DNA from: Candidatus Izemoplasma sp.
GTDB taxonomy: Bacteria; Bacillota_I; Bacilli_A; Izemoplasmatales; Izemoplasmataceae
Direction: 5' to 3'
NCBI GenBank assembly: GCA_007132145.1
Contig: SLPE01000037.1
Coordinates: forward strand, 1 to 5,001
Length of the DNA stretch: 5,001 nt
Notes under the pieces: model-generated
Seen by the model: the letters and a program-made list of their open reading frames with translations, nothing else
What the model was told of the DNA's origin: nothing
Databases searched by the model: none
Made by a program: the position numbers and the translations under genes
In this document: positions 1 to 3,780 of the stretch, one piece after another
Position numbering within the stretch: the stretch's first letter is position 1
Layout: the number at the start of each line of letters is the position of its first letter

Positions 1-44
1 ATGATAGTTTAAATGTAGCGGCAGGAAAGAAAATTGCAGTTTAG
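1..44 (+). CDS. C-terminal end of a rightward gene (partial)
   Basis: Reading in the frame that begins at base 3 gives thirteen residues, DSLNVAAGKKIAV, followed by TAG at 42-44. The gene begins outside the window. The call rests mainly on position: the stop codon runs straight into a strong rightward terminator whose stem starts at base 43, the same tight stop/terminator arrangement seen at 1344-1346 and 1907-1909. The other two frames fit less well: one stops at 10-12, and the other runs on through the terminator. Thirteen residues are too few to assign a family. Confidence 0.45.
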   Translation, partial: DSLNVAAGKKIAV

Positions 45-70
45 AGATTGGTTCGCCAATCTCTTTTTTT
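43..70 (+). terminator. Rho-independent terminator with TTCG loop
   Basis: AGAGATTGG (43-51) pairs perfectly with CCAATCTCT (56-64) around a TTCG tetraloop closed by G-C. The run of T at 64-70 follows at once. It ends the partial gene at the left edge and isolates the non-coding region to its right. Confidence 0.9.
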
Positions 71-99
71 ATGTGGAGATGTAAAATTTTGGTAAAATT

Positions 100-150
100 A
101 GAGCTCGCAAGATATTTTGTAAAATTTTTAGAGCTTGCACAGAGCTCGCA
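100..150 (+). repeat. AGAGCTYGCA direct repeats, left cluster
   Basis: A single AGAGCTCGCA lies at 100-109. A tandem pair follows, AGAGCTTGCA (130-139) and AGAGCTCGCA (141-150), separated by one C, so the period is 11 bases or about one helical turn. The identical 21-base pair recurs at 2863-2883. The arrangement resembles a two-site operator or a small iteron group. Confidence 0.75.
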
Positions 151-224
151 CAGGAAGTCCTATAGGATATAAAACTGTTTTTTTAGGAAAAATTGGAAGT
201 ATTTTTGACAGAAAAGGAATAAGA

Positions 225-360
225 TGGAAATGACGGCTTTTAACTTTTATAAGGAAAATAATTACATATAGTCCCTATGGGCGATATTCGTTAAATATAG
301 TGCATGGAATTAAATGGGAAAGACGGTGGCTGGAAAAATTTGGTAATTACCGTCATTGGT
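225..360. repeat. GACGG-family repeats, copies 1-3
   Basis: Copy 1 is TGGAAATGACGGC (225-237, plus). Copy 2 is TGGGAAAGACGGTGG (315-329, plus). Copy 3 reads ACCAATGACGGTAAT on the minus strand (346-360). The stretch 341-354 also resembles the plus-strand form TTTGGTAATGACGG, so the two orientations partly overlap here. Confidence 0.65.
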
Positions 361-419
361 AAAAAATTACATGTTTAAATTGTTGGAATTATTAAATTTT
401 ATTTTTTTAAAAAAATCCC

Positions 420-448
420 TTGACAAGCCCGCGGATCTATAGTATAAT
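420..448 (+). promoter_or_regulatory. Sigma-A-type promoter of the 67-aa gene
   Basis: The -35 box TTGACA (420-425) and -10 box TATAAT (443-448) are both perfect and separated by 17 bases. An A/T tract lies just upstream. A degenerate TCAGAATA-like match, TTGGAATTATT, starts at 383, which is 37 bases before the -35. The start codon is 50 bases downstream of the -10. Confidence 0.93.
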
Positions 449-498
449 TATTATAGTGAGAGGGAGAAAAGCCCTAAAAAAAGGAGGAGTTTGATATA

Positions 499-702
499 AT
501 GACAGAAAAAGGTAAAGTTAAAATCACTGAGCGGGAAATGGTGAGGGATATTCTCAAGAATACCCTGGTAGAAACTGGAGCAAATCTGGTTGGTCGCAAC
601 AAAGAAGGTCTGGTTCTGGAAGTAAATGGGAATCATGTAGTTGTAAGGACTATTCTGAAAAAAGAGAAAGTTGAGGCAAAAGACCTACTCGAGACCTTTT
701 AG
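499..702 (+). CDS. 67-aa unknown protein, paralogue of the 83-aa gene at 2167-2418
   Basis: The ATG at 499 follows AAGGAGG (481-487) with 11 bases between, which fixes the start. The product is small and highly charged. I do not recognise a named family. It shares clear collinear positions with the leftward gene at 2167-2418: REMV (residues 12-15 here, 10-13 there), KEGL (35-38 in both), Arg50 in both, a KK-x-K stretch near 54-57 and Asp62 in both. The pattern, a helical N-terminal part then alternating hydrophobic residues around LVLEVNGNHVVVR, suggests a helix followed by a small beta unit; that is inference. It has its own strong promoter. A stable hairpin (714-737) without a good T-run follows the stop, so some read-through towards the zinc-ribbon genes is possible. 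Transcription is probably strong. Confidence 0.9.
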   Translation: MTEKGKVKITEREMVRDILKNTLVETGANLVGRNKEGLVLEVNGNHVVVRTILKKEKVEAKDLLETF

Positions 703-713
703 TCAAAGTGGTG

Positions 714-737
714 AAGACTGGCAGAAATGTCAGTCTT
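714..737 (+). other. GAAA-loop hairpin after the 67-aa gene
   Basis: Bases 714-723 pair with 728-737 (ten pairs, one G-T) around a GAAA tetraloop, 11 bases after the stop codon. Only a short TTT follows before CCC, so it is a poor intrinsic terminator. It may be a weak terminator or protect the 3' end of the transcript. Confidence 0.55.
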
Positions 738-789
738 TCCCGCCGTCTTTGGAATTAAATTCTATGTCAATGATTGGAAATGACGGCGG
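735..789. repeat. GACGG-family inverted pair upstream of the zinc-ribbon operon
   Basis: A minus-strand copy (735-752, reading CCAAAGACGGCGGGAAAG) faces a plus-strand copy, TTGGAAATGACGGCGG (774-789). The cores CCGCCGTC (740-747) and GACGGCGG (782-789) are perfectly complementary with 34 bases between, so the pair could form a hairpin or be bound as an inverted dimer site. The plus copy lies 13 bases before the TCAGAATA element at 803-810. Confidence 0.7.
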
Positions 790-802
790 TTTAAAGCAAT
801 TT

Positions 803-859
803 TCAGAATATTTAAACTTTAATAAATCTCTTGACAAACCTTTGGCCGCGTGATATAAT
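803..859 (+). promoter_or_regulatory. Promoter of the zinc-ribbon operon with upstream TCAGAATA element
   Basis: TTGACA (831-836) and TATAAT (854-859) are perfect, 17 bases apart, with an extended TGA before the -10. TCAGAATA at 803-810 begins 28 bases before the -35. Similar elements lie upstream of the other promoters at offsets near 37-38 or 47. Confidence 0.93.
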
Positions 860-886
860 ATAAATAGTTGAAAGGAGTGGTTATAA

Positions 887-1231
887 ATGGCAAGAGTATT
901 CGTGGAAGGTGTTAGAAAATGGAATTGTGTAGAATGTGGGTGGACTACCAGTAATAACCTTGTTAGTAGTTGTCCTGATTGCACTGGTTCAATGTTGATT
1001 ATTCCTTTGAATTTAGACAATAATCTGTTTATTATCGTTGATGATGTTATTACATATTTTTACAAGTTGGATATGGCATTAACTGAAAATGAGGACGGCA
1101 TTGAGTTGTTGTCTGTCAATGGTGAGAAAGTAGCGGTAATTCGTAATTGGTCTGATTTTCGTGAATTTTTTGGCAATTACTTTTGCAGAATGTATGATGT
1201 GAAGGAGGAGGAAATAAATGGAAAAAATTAA
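887..1231 (+). CDS. 114-aa zinc-ribbon protein
   Basis: The start ATG follows AAAGGAGTGG (871-880) at normal spacing. Residues 14-32 form a treble-clef or zinc-ribbon-like metal site: WNCVECGW gives Cys14 and Cys17, and CPDC gives Cys29 and Cys32. The remaining 80 residues have no recognised motif; they include a hydrophobic stretch around LFIIVDDVITYFY (residues 47-59) and an acidic C-terminus. Small phage zinc ribbons often bind nucleic acid or host transcription or replication proteins, but the role here is unknown. The last 14 bases overlap the start of the 42-aa gene, which also has paired cysteines, so the two are translationally linked and may work together. The gene is expressed from the promoter at 831-859. 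Confidence 0.9.
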   Translation: MARVFVEGVRKWNCVECGWTTSNNLVSSCPDCTGSMLIIPLNLDNNLFIIVDDVITYFYKLDMALTENEDGIELLSVNGEKVAVIRNWSDFREFFGNYFCRMYDVKEEEINGKN

Positions 1232-1346
1232 AATTAATTGCGAAACTTGTGGCGATAGAATAGAAACAATTGATCTCAATTGTCCGCATATTTGGGTATG
1301 TGATAATTGTGAAAGAGATTGGGAATGGAAGGAAGAGTCAGAATAG
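1218..1346 (+). CDS. 42-aa zinc-ribbon micro-protein overlapping the previous gene
   Basis: The ATG at 1218 has AAGGAGG (1202-1208) nine bases upstream, inside the end of the 114-aa gene, and the two frames overlap by 14 bases. The product begins MEKIKINCETCGDR and ends WEWKEESE. Cys8 and Cys11 (CETC) and Cys28 and Cys31 (CDNC) form a classic two-knuckle zinc ribbon, with Cys22 and His24 between as possible extra ligands. Nearly the whole protein would be the zinc fold. Translational coupling to the 114-aa zinc-ribbon gene suggests a shared function. The TAG stop (1344-1346) lies in the loop of the terminator. The gene is too short for ordinary ORF cutoffs, but the ribosome binding site, paired cysteines and terminator make it convincing. 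Confidence 0.85.
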   Translation: MEKIKINCETCGDRIETIDLNCPHIWVCDNCERDWEWKEESE

Positions 1347-1362
1347 TCTGACTCTTTTTTTT
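1333..1362 (+). terminator. Terminator of the zinc-ribbon operon, stop codon in the loop
   Basis: AAGAGTCAGA (1333-1342) pairs perfectly with TCTGACTCTT (1347-1356). The four-base loop ATAG contains the stop codon of the 42-aa gene. A run of eight T at 1355-1362 follows. Confidence 0.93.
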
Positions 1363-1382
1363 GACTTGTTCCTGGAATTTTA

Positions 1383-1438
1383 TGGGAATGACGGAATTTT
1401 AAATTATTATTAAGCTCCGCCATTGTAAAACATTTCCA
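1383..1438. repeat. GACGG-family copies between converging terminators
   Basis: TGGGAATGACGG (1383-1394) is on the plus strand. A minus-strand copy at 1417-1438 reads TGGAAATGTTTTACAATGG then CGG; it matches 18 of the first 22 bases of the perfect direct repeats at 3063-3145. The copies sit in the short gap between two converging transcription units. Confidence 0.65.
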
Positions 1439-1447
1439 TATACTGAC

Positions 1448-1481
1448 AAAAAAAAGAATCTTCAGACTAATCTGAAGATTC
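1448..1481 (-). terminator. Terminator of the leftward 63-aa gene
   Basis: GAATCTTCAGA (1456-1466) pairs perfectly with TCTGAAGATTC (1471-1481) around a CTAA loop. Eight A at 1448-1455 become the T-run on the minus strand. It begins 12 bases beyond the stop codon of the 63-aa gene. Confidence 0.93.
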
Positions 1482-1493
1482 ATTATCATTGAC

Positions 1494-1685
1494 CTAAACA
1501 TATTTTTGTTCTTCATGATTATCAATTACTTCTGCCATAATATCCCAAAATAACTCGTCACCGTTTTCCATCATTTCTGCTATTAATAATACTTCATCAT
1601 TACTAAATTGTGTATCAACAATTTCCTGCATTTTGTCTTTAATGTGTATAATTTCTCTAATGTCTTTCATTCTTGACACCCTCAT
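1494..1685 (-). CDS. 63-aa acidic helical protein, unknown
   Basis: The ATG at 1685 lies nine bases from AAGGAG (1695-1700), better placed than the internal ATG at 1670, so the longer form is preferred. An overlapping ATG at 1689 opens only a very short frame. The product is acidic and looks all-helical, with no recognised motif. Residues 9-36 (REIIHIKDKMQEIVD onward) align without gaps to residues 9-36 of the rightward 49-aa protein (REVVRVFDKIVDIL onward), with seven identities and many conservative changes. They may be distant paralogues. The gene is a single transcription unit with its own extended -10 promoter (1717-1745) and a perfect terminator (1448-1481). Confidence 0.85.
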   Translation of the reverse strand: MRVSRMKDIREIIHIKDKMQEIVDTQFSNDEVLLIAEMMENGDELFWDIMAEVIDNHEEQKYV

Positions 1686-1716
1686 TCATTATCACTCCTT
1701 TCCTTTTTCTGTATCT

Positions 1717-1782
1717 ATTATAGCATGAGATCAAAAGATTGTCAATAGAAAAAAAGAAGTTGTTTAATTAAAAATTATCTGA
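1717..1782 (-). promoter_or_regulatory. Promoter of the 63-aa gene with upstream TCAGATA element
   Basis: On the minus strand, TTGACA (1745-1740) and TATAAT (1722-1717) are perfect and 17 bases apart, with an extended TGC. TCAGATAATT begins at 1782, 37 bases before the -35. It lacks one A relative to the TCAGAATAATT form at the other promoters. Confidence 0.92.
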
Positions 1783-1814
1783 CAATAAGGATAGTATTTA
1801 GGGGATGGATTTTA

Positions 1815-1880
1815 TTGGAAAAGACGGCTGGTAAAAATTATAAATACCCTTTCGCCGCGCCGCCACTTCCATTTAATTCC
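1815..1880. repeat. GACGG-family copies, inverted pair
   Basis: TTGGAAAAGACGGCTGG (1815-1831) is on the plus strand. A minus-strand copy at 1853-1880 begins GGAATTAAATGGAAGTGG and continues into a G+C-rich CGGCGCGGCG. The same GGAATTAAATGG lead-in precedes copy 2 near 307-318, so the repeat extends beyond the GACGG core. Confidence 0.65.
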
Positions 1881-1890
1881 TTCTTTTGTT

Positions 1891-1917
1891 AAAAAAAAAG
1901 AGAGAATTATCTCTCTT
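1891..1917 (-). terminator. Terminator of the leftward three-gene run, stop codon in the loop
   Basis: AAGAGAGA (1898-1905) pairs with TCTCTCTT (1910-1917). The loop 1906-1909 holds the TAA stop of the 56-aa gene. Nine A at 1891-1899 give the T-run on the minus strand. Confidence 0.9.
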
Positions 1918-2077
1918 GAAAGATTGTTCTGACAATTTCTTTTTGTTTTTCTGTTAGTGTATGATTATTCATTTGTTTCATTTCTCTGTGAATTTGTTCT
2001 ATATGATGATCAATATTATTTTTTCGTTCAAAGCGAATAATTTTTATAATTTTTGTGAGGATTAGACGTCTTATCAT
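1907..2077 (-). CDS. 56-aa basic protein, unknown
   Basis: The ATG at 2077 follows AAGGAAG (2085-2091) with seven bases between. The product begins MIRRLILTKIIKIIRFERK and ends IVRTIFQER. It is basic at the N-terminus with a strongly amphipathic or hydrophobic first helix (LILTKIIKIIRF) and helical, polar and charged further on. It could bind nucleic acid or a membrane surface; no family is recognised. I see no promoter directly upstream, so it is probably the last gene of the leftward run from the promoters at 2779-2807 and 2472-2500, 89 bases after the 83-aa gene. The TAA stop lies in the terminator loop. It is too short for ordinary ORF cutoffs, but the ribosome binding site and the terminator fit exactly. 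Confidence 0.75.
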   Translation of the reverse strand: MIRRLILTKIIKIIRFERKNNIDHHIEQIHREMKQMNNHTLTEKQKEIVRTIFQER

Positions 2078-2112
2078 ATTTTTACTTCCTTTCTTTTGTT
2101 ATTAAATGGAGA

Positions 2113-2153
2113 AAGAGAAGGCAAAATCCCGTTGTCATATCTTACCTTCTCTT
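2113..2153 (-). other. Inverted repeat between two leftward genes
   Basis: AAGAGAAGG (2113-2121) and CCTTCTCTT (2145-2153) form a nine-pair stem with a 23-base loop in the 89-base gap before the 56-aa gene. No T-run follows on either strand. In the leftward transcript it would be an intergenic hairpin, perhaps a processing or stability element. Confidence 0.5.
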
Positions 2154-2166
2154 GGTAGATTTCACT

Positions 2167-2418
2167 CTATTTTGAATATTCCTTATATCCAAATGAATTG
2201 TCTTGAGTATCCAGGAAATATTCACCACGAAAATCAGTTTTGCTCAGTTTATCTTTTTTCTTTACTGCACGAAGTGCGAATATTTCATCATTAAACTGAA
2301 ATTCTAAACCTTCTTTATGTCTGCGGATTCTGGTTAAGGTATGATTATCTTGCATGAGTGCGGAAGCAACCCTTTCGTAAACCATTTCCCTAATATCTAC
2401 CTTTTTTTCTTTTGCCAT
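2167..2418 (-). CDS. 83-aa unknown protein, paralogue of the 67-aa gene at 499-702
   Basis: The ATG at 2418 is chosen. The alternative GTG at 2430 touches the GGGAG ribosome binding site (2430-2434) and so cannot use it, whereas the ATG is 11 bases away, the same spacing as in its paralogue. The product begins MAKEKKVDIREMVYERV. It shares REMV, KEGL (35-38), Arg50, a KKK-x-K segment and Asp62 with the 67-aa protein, four of these at identical residue numbers. It also carries an extra C-terminal tail of about 16 residues (from GEYFLDTQDNSFGY). The family is not recognised. The gene has its own strong promoter within the leftward run. The two paralogues sit on opposite strands about 1.5 kb apart, each behind a perfect promoter. 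Confidence 0.9.
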   Translation of the reverse strand: MAKEKKVDIREMVYERVASALMQDNHTLTRIRRHKEGLEFQFNDEIFALRAVKKKDKLSKTDFRGEYFLDTQDNSFGYKEYSK

Positions 2419-2471
2419 TAATTGACACACTCCCTTTTCTTTTTTTTATTTTTTTCTCACCTTCTATATAC

Positions 2472-2500
2472 ATTATATCATGTGATTTTTAATTTGTCAA
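2472..2500 (-). promoter_or_regulatory. Internal promoter for the 83-aa gene
   Basis: On the minus strand, TTGACA (2500-2495) and TATAAT (2477-2472) are perfect and 17 bases apart, with an extended TGA. The -35 lies just 18 bases beyond the stop of the 74-aa gene. The best upstream-element match, ACAGAAGAA starting at 2536, is degenerate and inside that gene, but its offset of 36 fits the pattern at the other promoters. Confidence 0.92.
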
Positions 2501-2518
2501 GTGCTTTTTAAAACTTTT

Positions 2519-2743
2519 TTAGTCTTTTTCTTCTGTCAGTAATTTATGACCAATTTCAAGCAGTGCATTTAATTCATCATAAGTAAGTTCAATGACTTTT
2601 TCTTCCTTTTCGTTAGCATCTACTATAACTGTAATTAAATCCCAGTCATGTGCTTCATCAACAGTTACTTCCATATTTAAAGCCTCAATTCTGAAAGTTC
2701 TGGTAATTTTTTCATCAATTTGATATTTGGTAAACAATGTCAT
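2519..2743 (-). CDS. 74-aa acidic protein, unknown
   Basis: The ATG at 2743 follows GGAG (2752-2755) with eight bases between; a second purine-rich AAGGAG lies at 2761-2766. The product is acidic. Its first half alternates charged and hydrophobic residues (ITRTFRIEALNMEVTV), suggesting beta strands, and its C-terminal half (TYDELNALLEIGHKLLTEEK) looks like an amphipathic helix. No known motif is seen. It has its own promoter (2779-2807). No clear terminator follows the stop, so transcription likely continues through the next leftward promoter into the 83-aa and 56-aa genes. Confidence 0.88.
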   Translation of the reverse strand: MTLFTKYQIDEKITRTFRIEALNMEVTVDEAHDWDLITVIVDANEKEEKVIELTYDELNALLEIGHKLLTEEKD

Positions 2744-2778
2744 TTCTTTCTCTCCTCTCTCTCCTTAACTCTATAATC

Positions 2779-2854
2779 ATTATACCATGCCACATTTAAA
2801 ATGTCAAGACATTTTTTGGTAAAAATTAAATTTGTTATTTTAAAATTATTCTGA
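2779..2854 (-). promoter_or_regulatory. Promoter of the leftward three-gene run with TCAGAATA element
   Basis: On the minus strand, TTGACA (2807-2802) and TATAAT (2784-2779) are perfect and 17 bases apart, with an extended TGG. TCAGAATAATTTTAAAATAA begins at 2854, 47 bases before the -35, and a similar A/T block follows the element at 4950-4932. Confidence 0.93.
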
Positions 2855-2862
2855 ACTTTTAT

Positions 2863-3006
2863 AGAGCTTGCACAGAGCTCGCATAAAAGGTTATGGCAGG
2901 AATTGGAAATGGGATTCCCTGGAATTCCCTTGTAATAAATTGGGAATGACGGAAATTATATCAGAATTTTCTGAAGATTTTGAGAGCTTGCATGGCAGAG
3001 CTTACA
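2863..3006 (+). repeat. AGAGCTYGCA direct repeats, right cluster
   Basis: The pair at 2863-2883 is identical over 21 bases to the pair at 130-150, with an 11-base period. A second, looser pair is AGAGCTTGCA (2983-2992) and AGAGCTTACA (2997-3006), with a 14-base period. Each pair is followed 60-75 bases later by a GACGG-family copy. Confidence 0.75.
2941..2974 (+). repeat. GACGG copy followed by an inverted TCAGAA/TTCTGA
   Basis: TGGGAATGACGG (2941-2952) is followed by TCAGAATTTTCTGA (2961-2974), whose six-base arms are perfectly complementary. The second part looks like a two-armed version of the TCAGAATA element, but no promoter lies close downstream. Confidence 0.6.
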
Positions 3007-3062
3007 CGGAACTTCCTTATATTACCTGTAAGTAATTCCCTGGAAATTTCCTGGGATTTCCA

Positions 3063-3145
3063 TGGAAATGTTTGGTAATGACGGCGGAGAATGTTCTGAA
3101 TATTCAAACAATTTTGAACTGGAAATGTTTGGTAATGACGGCGGA
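3063..3145 (+). repeat. Perfect 26-base direct repeats, 57-base period
   Basis: Bases 3063-3088 and 3120-3145 are identical, starting TGGAAATGTTTGG and ending TAATGACGGCGGA. They are the longest exact members of the GACGG family in the window. The 31-base spacer holds the palindrome TGAATATTCA (3097-3106). The second copy sits 14 bases before the TCAGAATA element of the next promoter. Confidence 0.9.
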
Positions 3146-3159
3146 TAACACTTTAATTT

Positions 3160-3225
3160 TCAGAATATTCTGGATTTATTTTTTTTATAAAAAACCCTTG
3201 ACATTATTCTGTAATATGTTATTAT
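3160..3225 (+). promoter_or_regulatory. Promoter of the 78/49-aa operon with palindromic TCAGAATA element
   Basis: TTGACA (3198-3203) is followed 16 bases later by TATTAT (3220-3225) with an extended TGT; the -10 differs from consensus at one base. TCAGAATA (3160-3167) starts 38 bases before the -35 and is part of the perfect 12-base palindrome CAGAATATTCTG (3161-3172). A T/A tract lies between. Confidence 0.88.
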
Positions 3226-3253
3226 AGTATTAGAGGAAAGGAGCGAAAAAAAA

Positions 3254-3490
3254 ATGAAAACAGGATTATTTTTAAAAAACTGGGAAGTTGCCGCGGCATT
3301 TGATATGATTGCATTTGTTGAATATTCTGATAATAAGGAATTAGAAGGACAAGAAAAAGAAGTAATGCTAAAACTTAGAAACCATATTTTAGAAGTAGAA
3401 AAAGAATGGAAAGAAAAGGAAGAAGAATTACAATATCAAGAATATTTGTATCGTTTGCGAAAAGGTGACATTGAAACTGAATTAGAGTAA
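3254..3490 (+). CDS. 78-aa protein with a charged coiled-coil C-terminus
   Basis: The ATG follows AAAGGAG (3237-3243) with ten bases between. Residues 1-28 (MKTGLFLKNWEVAAAFDMIAF) are mixed and partly hydrophobic. From about residue 31 to the end the protein is rich in Glu and Lys (EVEKEWKEKEEELQYQEYLYRLRKG) and is almost certainly a long helix that could form a coiled coil. No family is recognised. It is the first gene of an operon: the 49-aa gene starts 22 bases after its stop, with a separate ribosome binding site. The promoter at 3198-3225 and the terminator at 3678-3708 frame the unit. Confidence 0.88.
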   Translation: MKTGLFLKNWEVAAAFDMIAFVEYSDNKELEGQEKEVMLKLRNHILEVEKEWKEKEEELQYQEYLYRLRKGDIETELE

Positions 3491-3512
3491 TTATCAGAAA
3501 GGAGTGAATAGT

Positions 3513-3662
3513 ATGACAATGACAATTGATGAAATGAGAGAAGTTGTCAGAGTATTTGATAAAATTGTGGATATTCTTAGTAAAGAACTAACTGATGAAG
3601 AAAAGAATATATTTGAAGAATATACAGAAGATCAAATATTAGCAGAAAATATAAAATATTAA
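3513..3662 (+). CDS. 49-aa acidic helical protein, unknown
   Basis: The ATG at 3513 follows AAAGGAG (3498-3504) with eight bases between. The product begins MTMTIDEMREVVRVFDK and ends DQILAENIKY; it is acidic and helical, with no recognised domain. Residues 9-36 align without gaps to residues 9-36 of the leftward 63-aa protein, sharing the RE, DK, I and E positions, so the two may be related. The gene is second in a two-gene operon and ends just before a strong terminator. It is below usual ORF length cutoffs, but its ribosome binding site, spacing and terminator are all convincing. Confidence 0.82.
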   Translation: MTMTIDEMREVVRVFDKIVDILSKELTDEEKNIFEEYTEDQILAENIKY

Positions 3663-3677
3663 AATAATATTGAATTT

Positions 3678-3708
3678 TCTCACAATTCTAAATTGTGGGA
3701 TTTTTTTT
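3678..3708 (+). terminator. Terminator of the 78/49-aa operon
   Basis: TCTCACAATT (3678-3687) pairs with AATTGTGGGA (3691-3700), with one G-T pair and a tight loop. Eight T at 3701-3708 follow. It lies 15 bases after the stop of the 49-aa gene. Confidence 0.93.
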
Positions 3709-3727
3709 ACATTTAATTGGAAAAAGA

Positions 3728-3772
3728 TGGGAATGGCGGCGAAGTCTGCCGCCACTGGAAATCAATTCCAGT
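3728..3772. repeat. GACGG-family copy inside two adjacent hairpins
   Basis: TGGGAATGGCGGC (3728-3740) is a variant copy. TGGCGGC (3734-3740) pairs with GCCGCCA (3748-3754) around a seven-base loop, and ACTGGAA (3754-3760) pairs with TTCCAGT (3766-3772) around five bases. The first is an inverted pair of the repeat at much closer spacing than at 740-789. No T-run follows either stem. Confidence 0.65.
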
Positions 3773-3780
3773 CTATGGTA

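Larger units (their letters stand above)
65..419. other. Gene-free repeat region upstream of the 67-aa gene
   Basis: No frame here has both a usable start and a ribosome binding site. The region holds AGAGCTCGCA (100-109), a tandem AGAGCTTGCA/AGAGCTCGCA pair (130-150), two GACGG-family copies on the plus strand (225-237, 315-329) and one on the minus strand (346-360). It also has the palindromes TCCTATAGGA (158-167) and GGTAATTACC (342-351). Just before the promoter is an A/T-rich tract (about 391-416) that could act as an UP element. TTGACA at 205-210 has no -10 partner 16-18 bases downstream. Confidence 0.7.
2808..3197. other. Gene-free repeat-dense region between divergent promoters
   Basis: No credible gene is present between the leftward 74-aa gene and the rightward 78-aa gene. 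Left to right it holds the leftward TCAGAATA element, a tandem AGAGCTYGCA pair (2863-2883), a TTCC/GGAA-rich stretch, a GACGG copy (2941-2952) and an inverted TCAGAA/TTCTGA (2961-2974). It continues with a second AGAGCTTRCA pair (2983-3006), more TTCC/GGAA sequence, two perfect 26-base direct repeats (3063-3088, 3120-3145) and the palindrome CAGAATATTCTG (3161-3172). It is the densest regulatory-type sequence in the window. Confidence 0.7.

Noticed and set aside
71..172. A 33-codon frame from ATG at 71 through the GAGCTYGCA repeats
   Set aside because: The ATG follows directly on the terminator T-run with no ribosome binding site, and the frame consists of repeats.
205..233. TTGACA at 205-210 as a promoter
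   Set aside because: The sequence 16-18 bases downstream (around AAATGA) is not a -10 box.
671..853. A 60-codon plus-strand frame between the 67-aa gene and the zinc-ribbon operon
   Set aside because: It starts inside the 67-aa gene without a ribosome binding site and runs through repeats and the next promoter.
730..1020. A 96-codon minus-strand frame
   Set aside because: It covers the promoter and start of the 114-aa gene on the other strand and has no ribosome binding site or promoter of its own.
1079..1525. A 148-codon minus-strand frame
   Set aside because: It lies opposite two well-supported zinc-ribbon genes and crosses two terminators. It is a shadow frame of A/T-rich sequence.
2106..2294. 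A 62-codon plus-strand frame
   Set aside because: It is opposite the 83-aa gene, which has a promoter, ribosome binding site and paralogue; this frame has none of these.
3063..3145. Repeats considered as a CRISPR array
   Set aside because: There are only two exact copies with one 31-base spacer. Other copies are scattered in both orientations without regular spacing, and no cas gene is seen.
3062..3148. A 28-codon frame reading MEMFGNDGG ... EMFGNDGG across the two direct repeats
   Set aside because: The 57-base period keeps the frame, but there is no good ribosome binding site. Other copies of the repeat do not encode the same peptide in an open frame, so conservation looks nucleotide-level.
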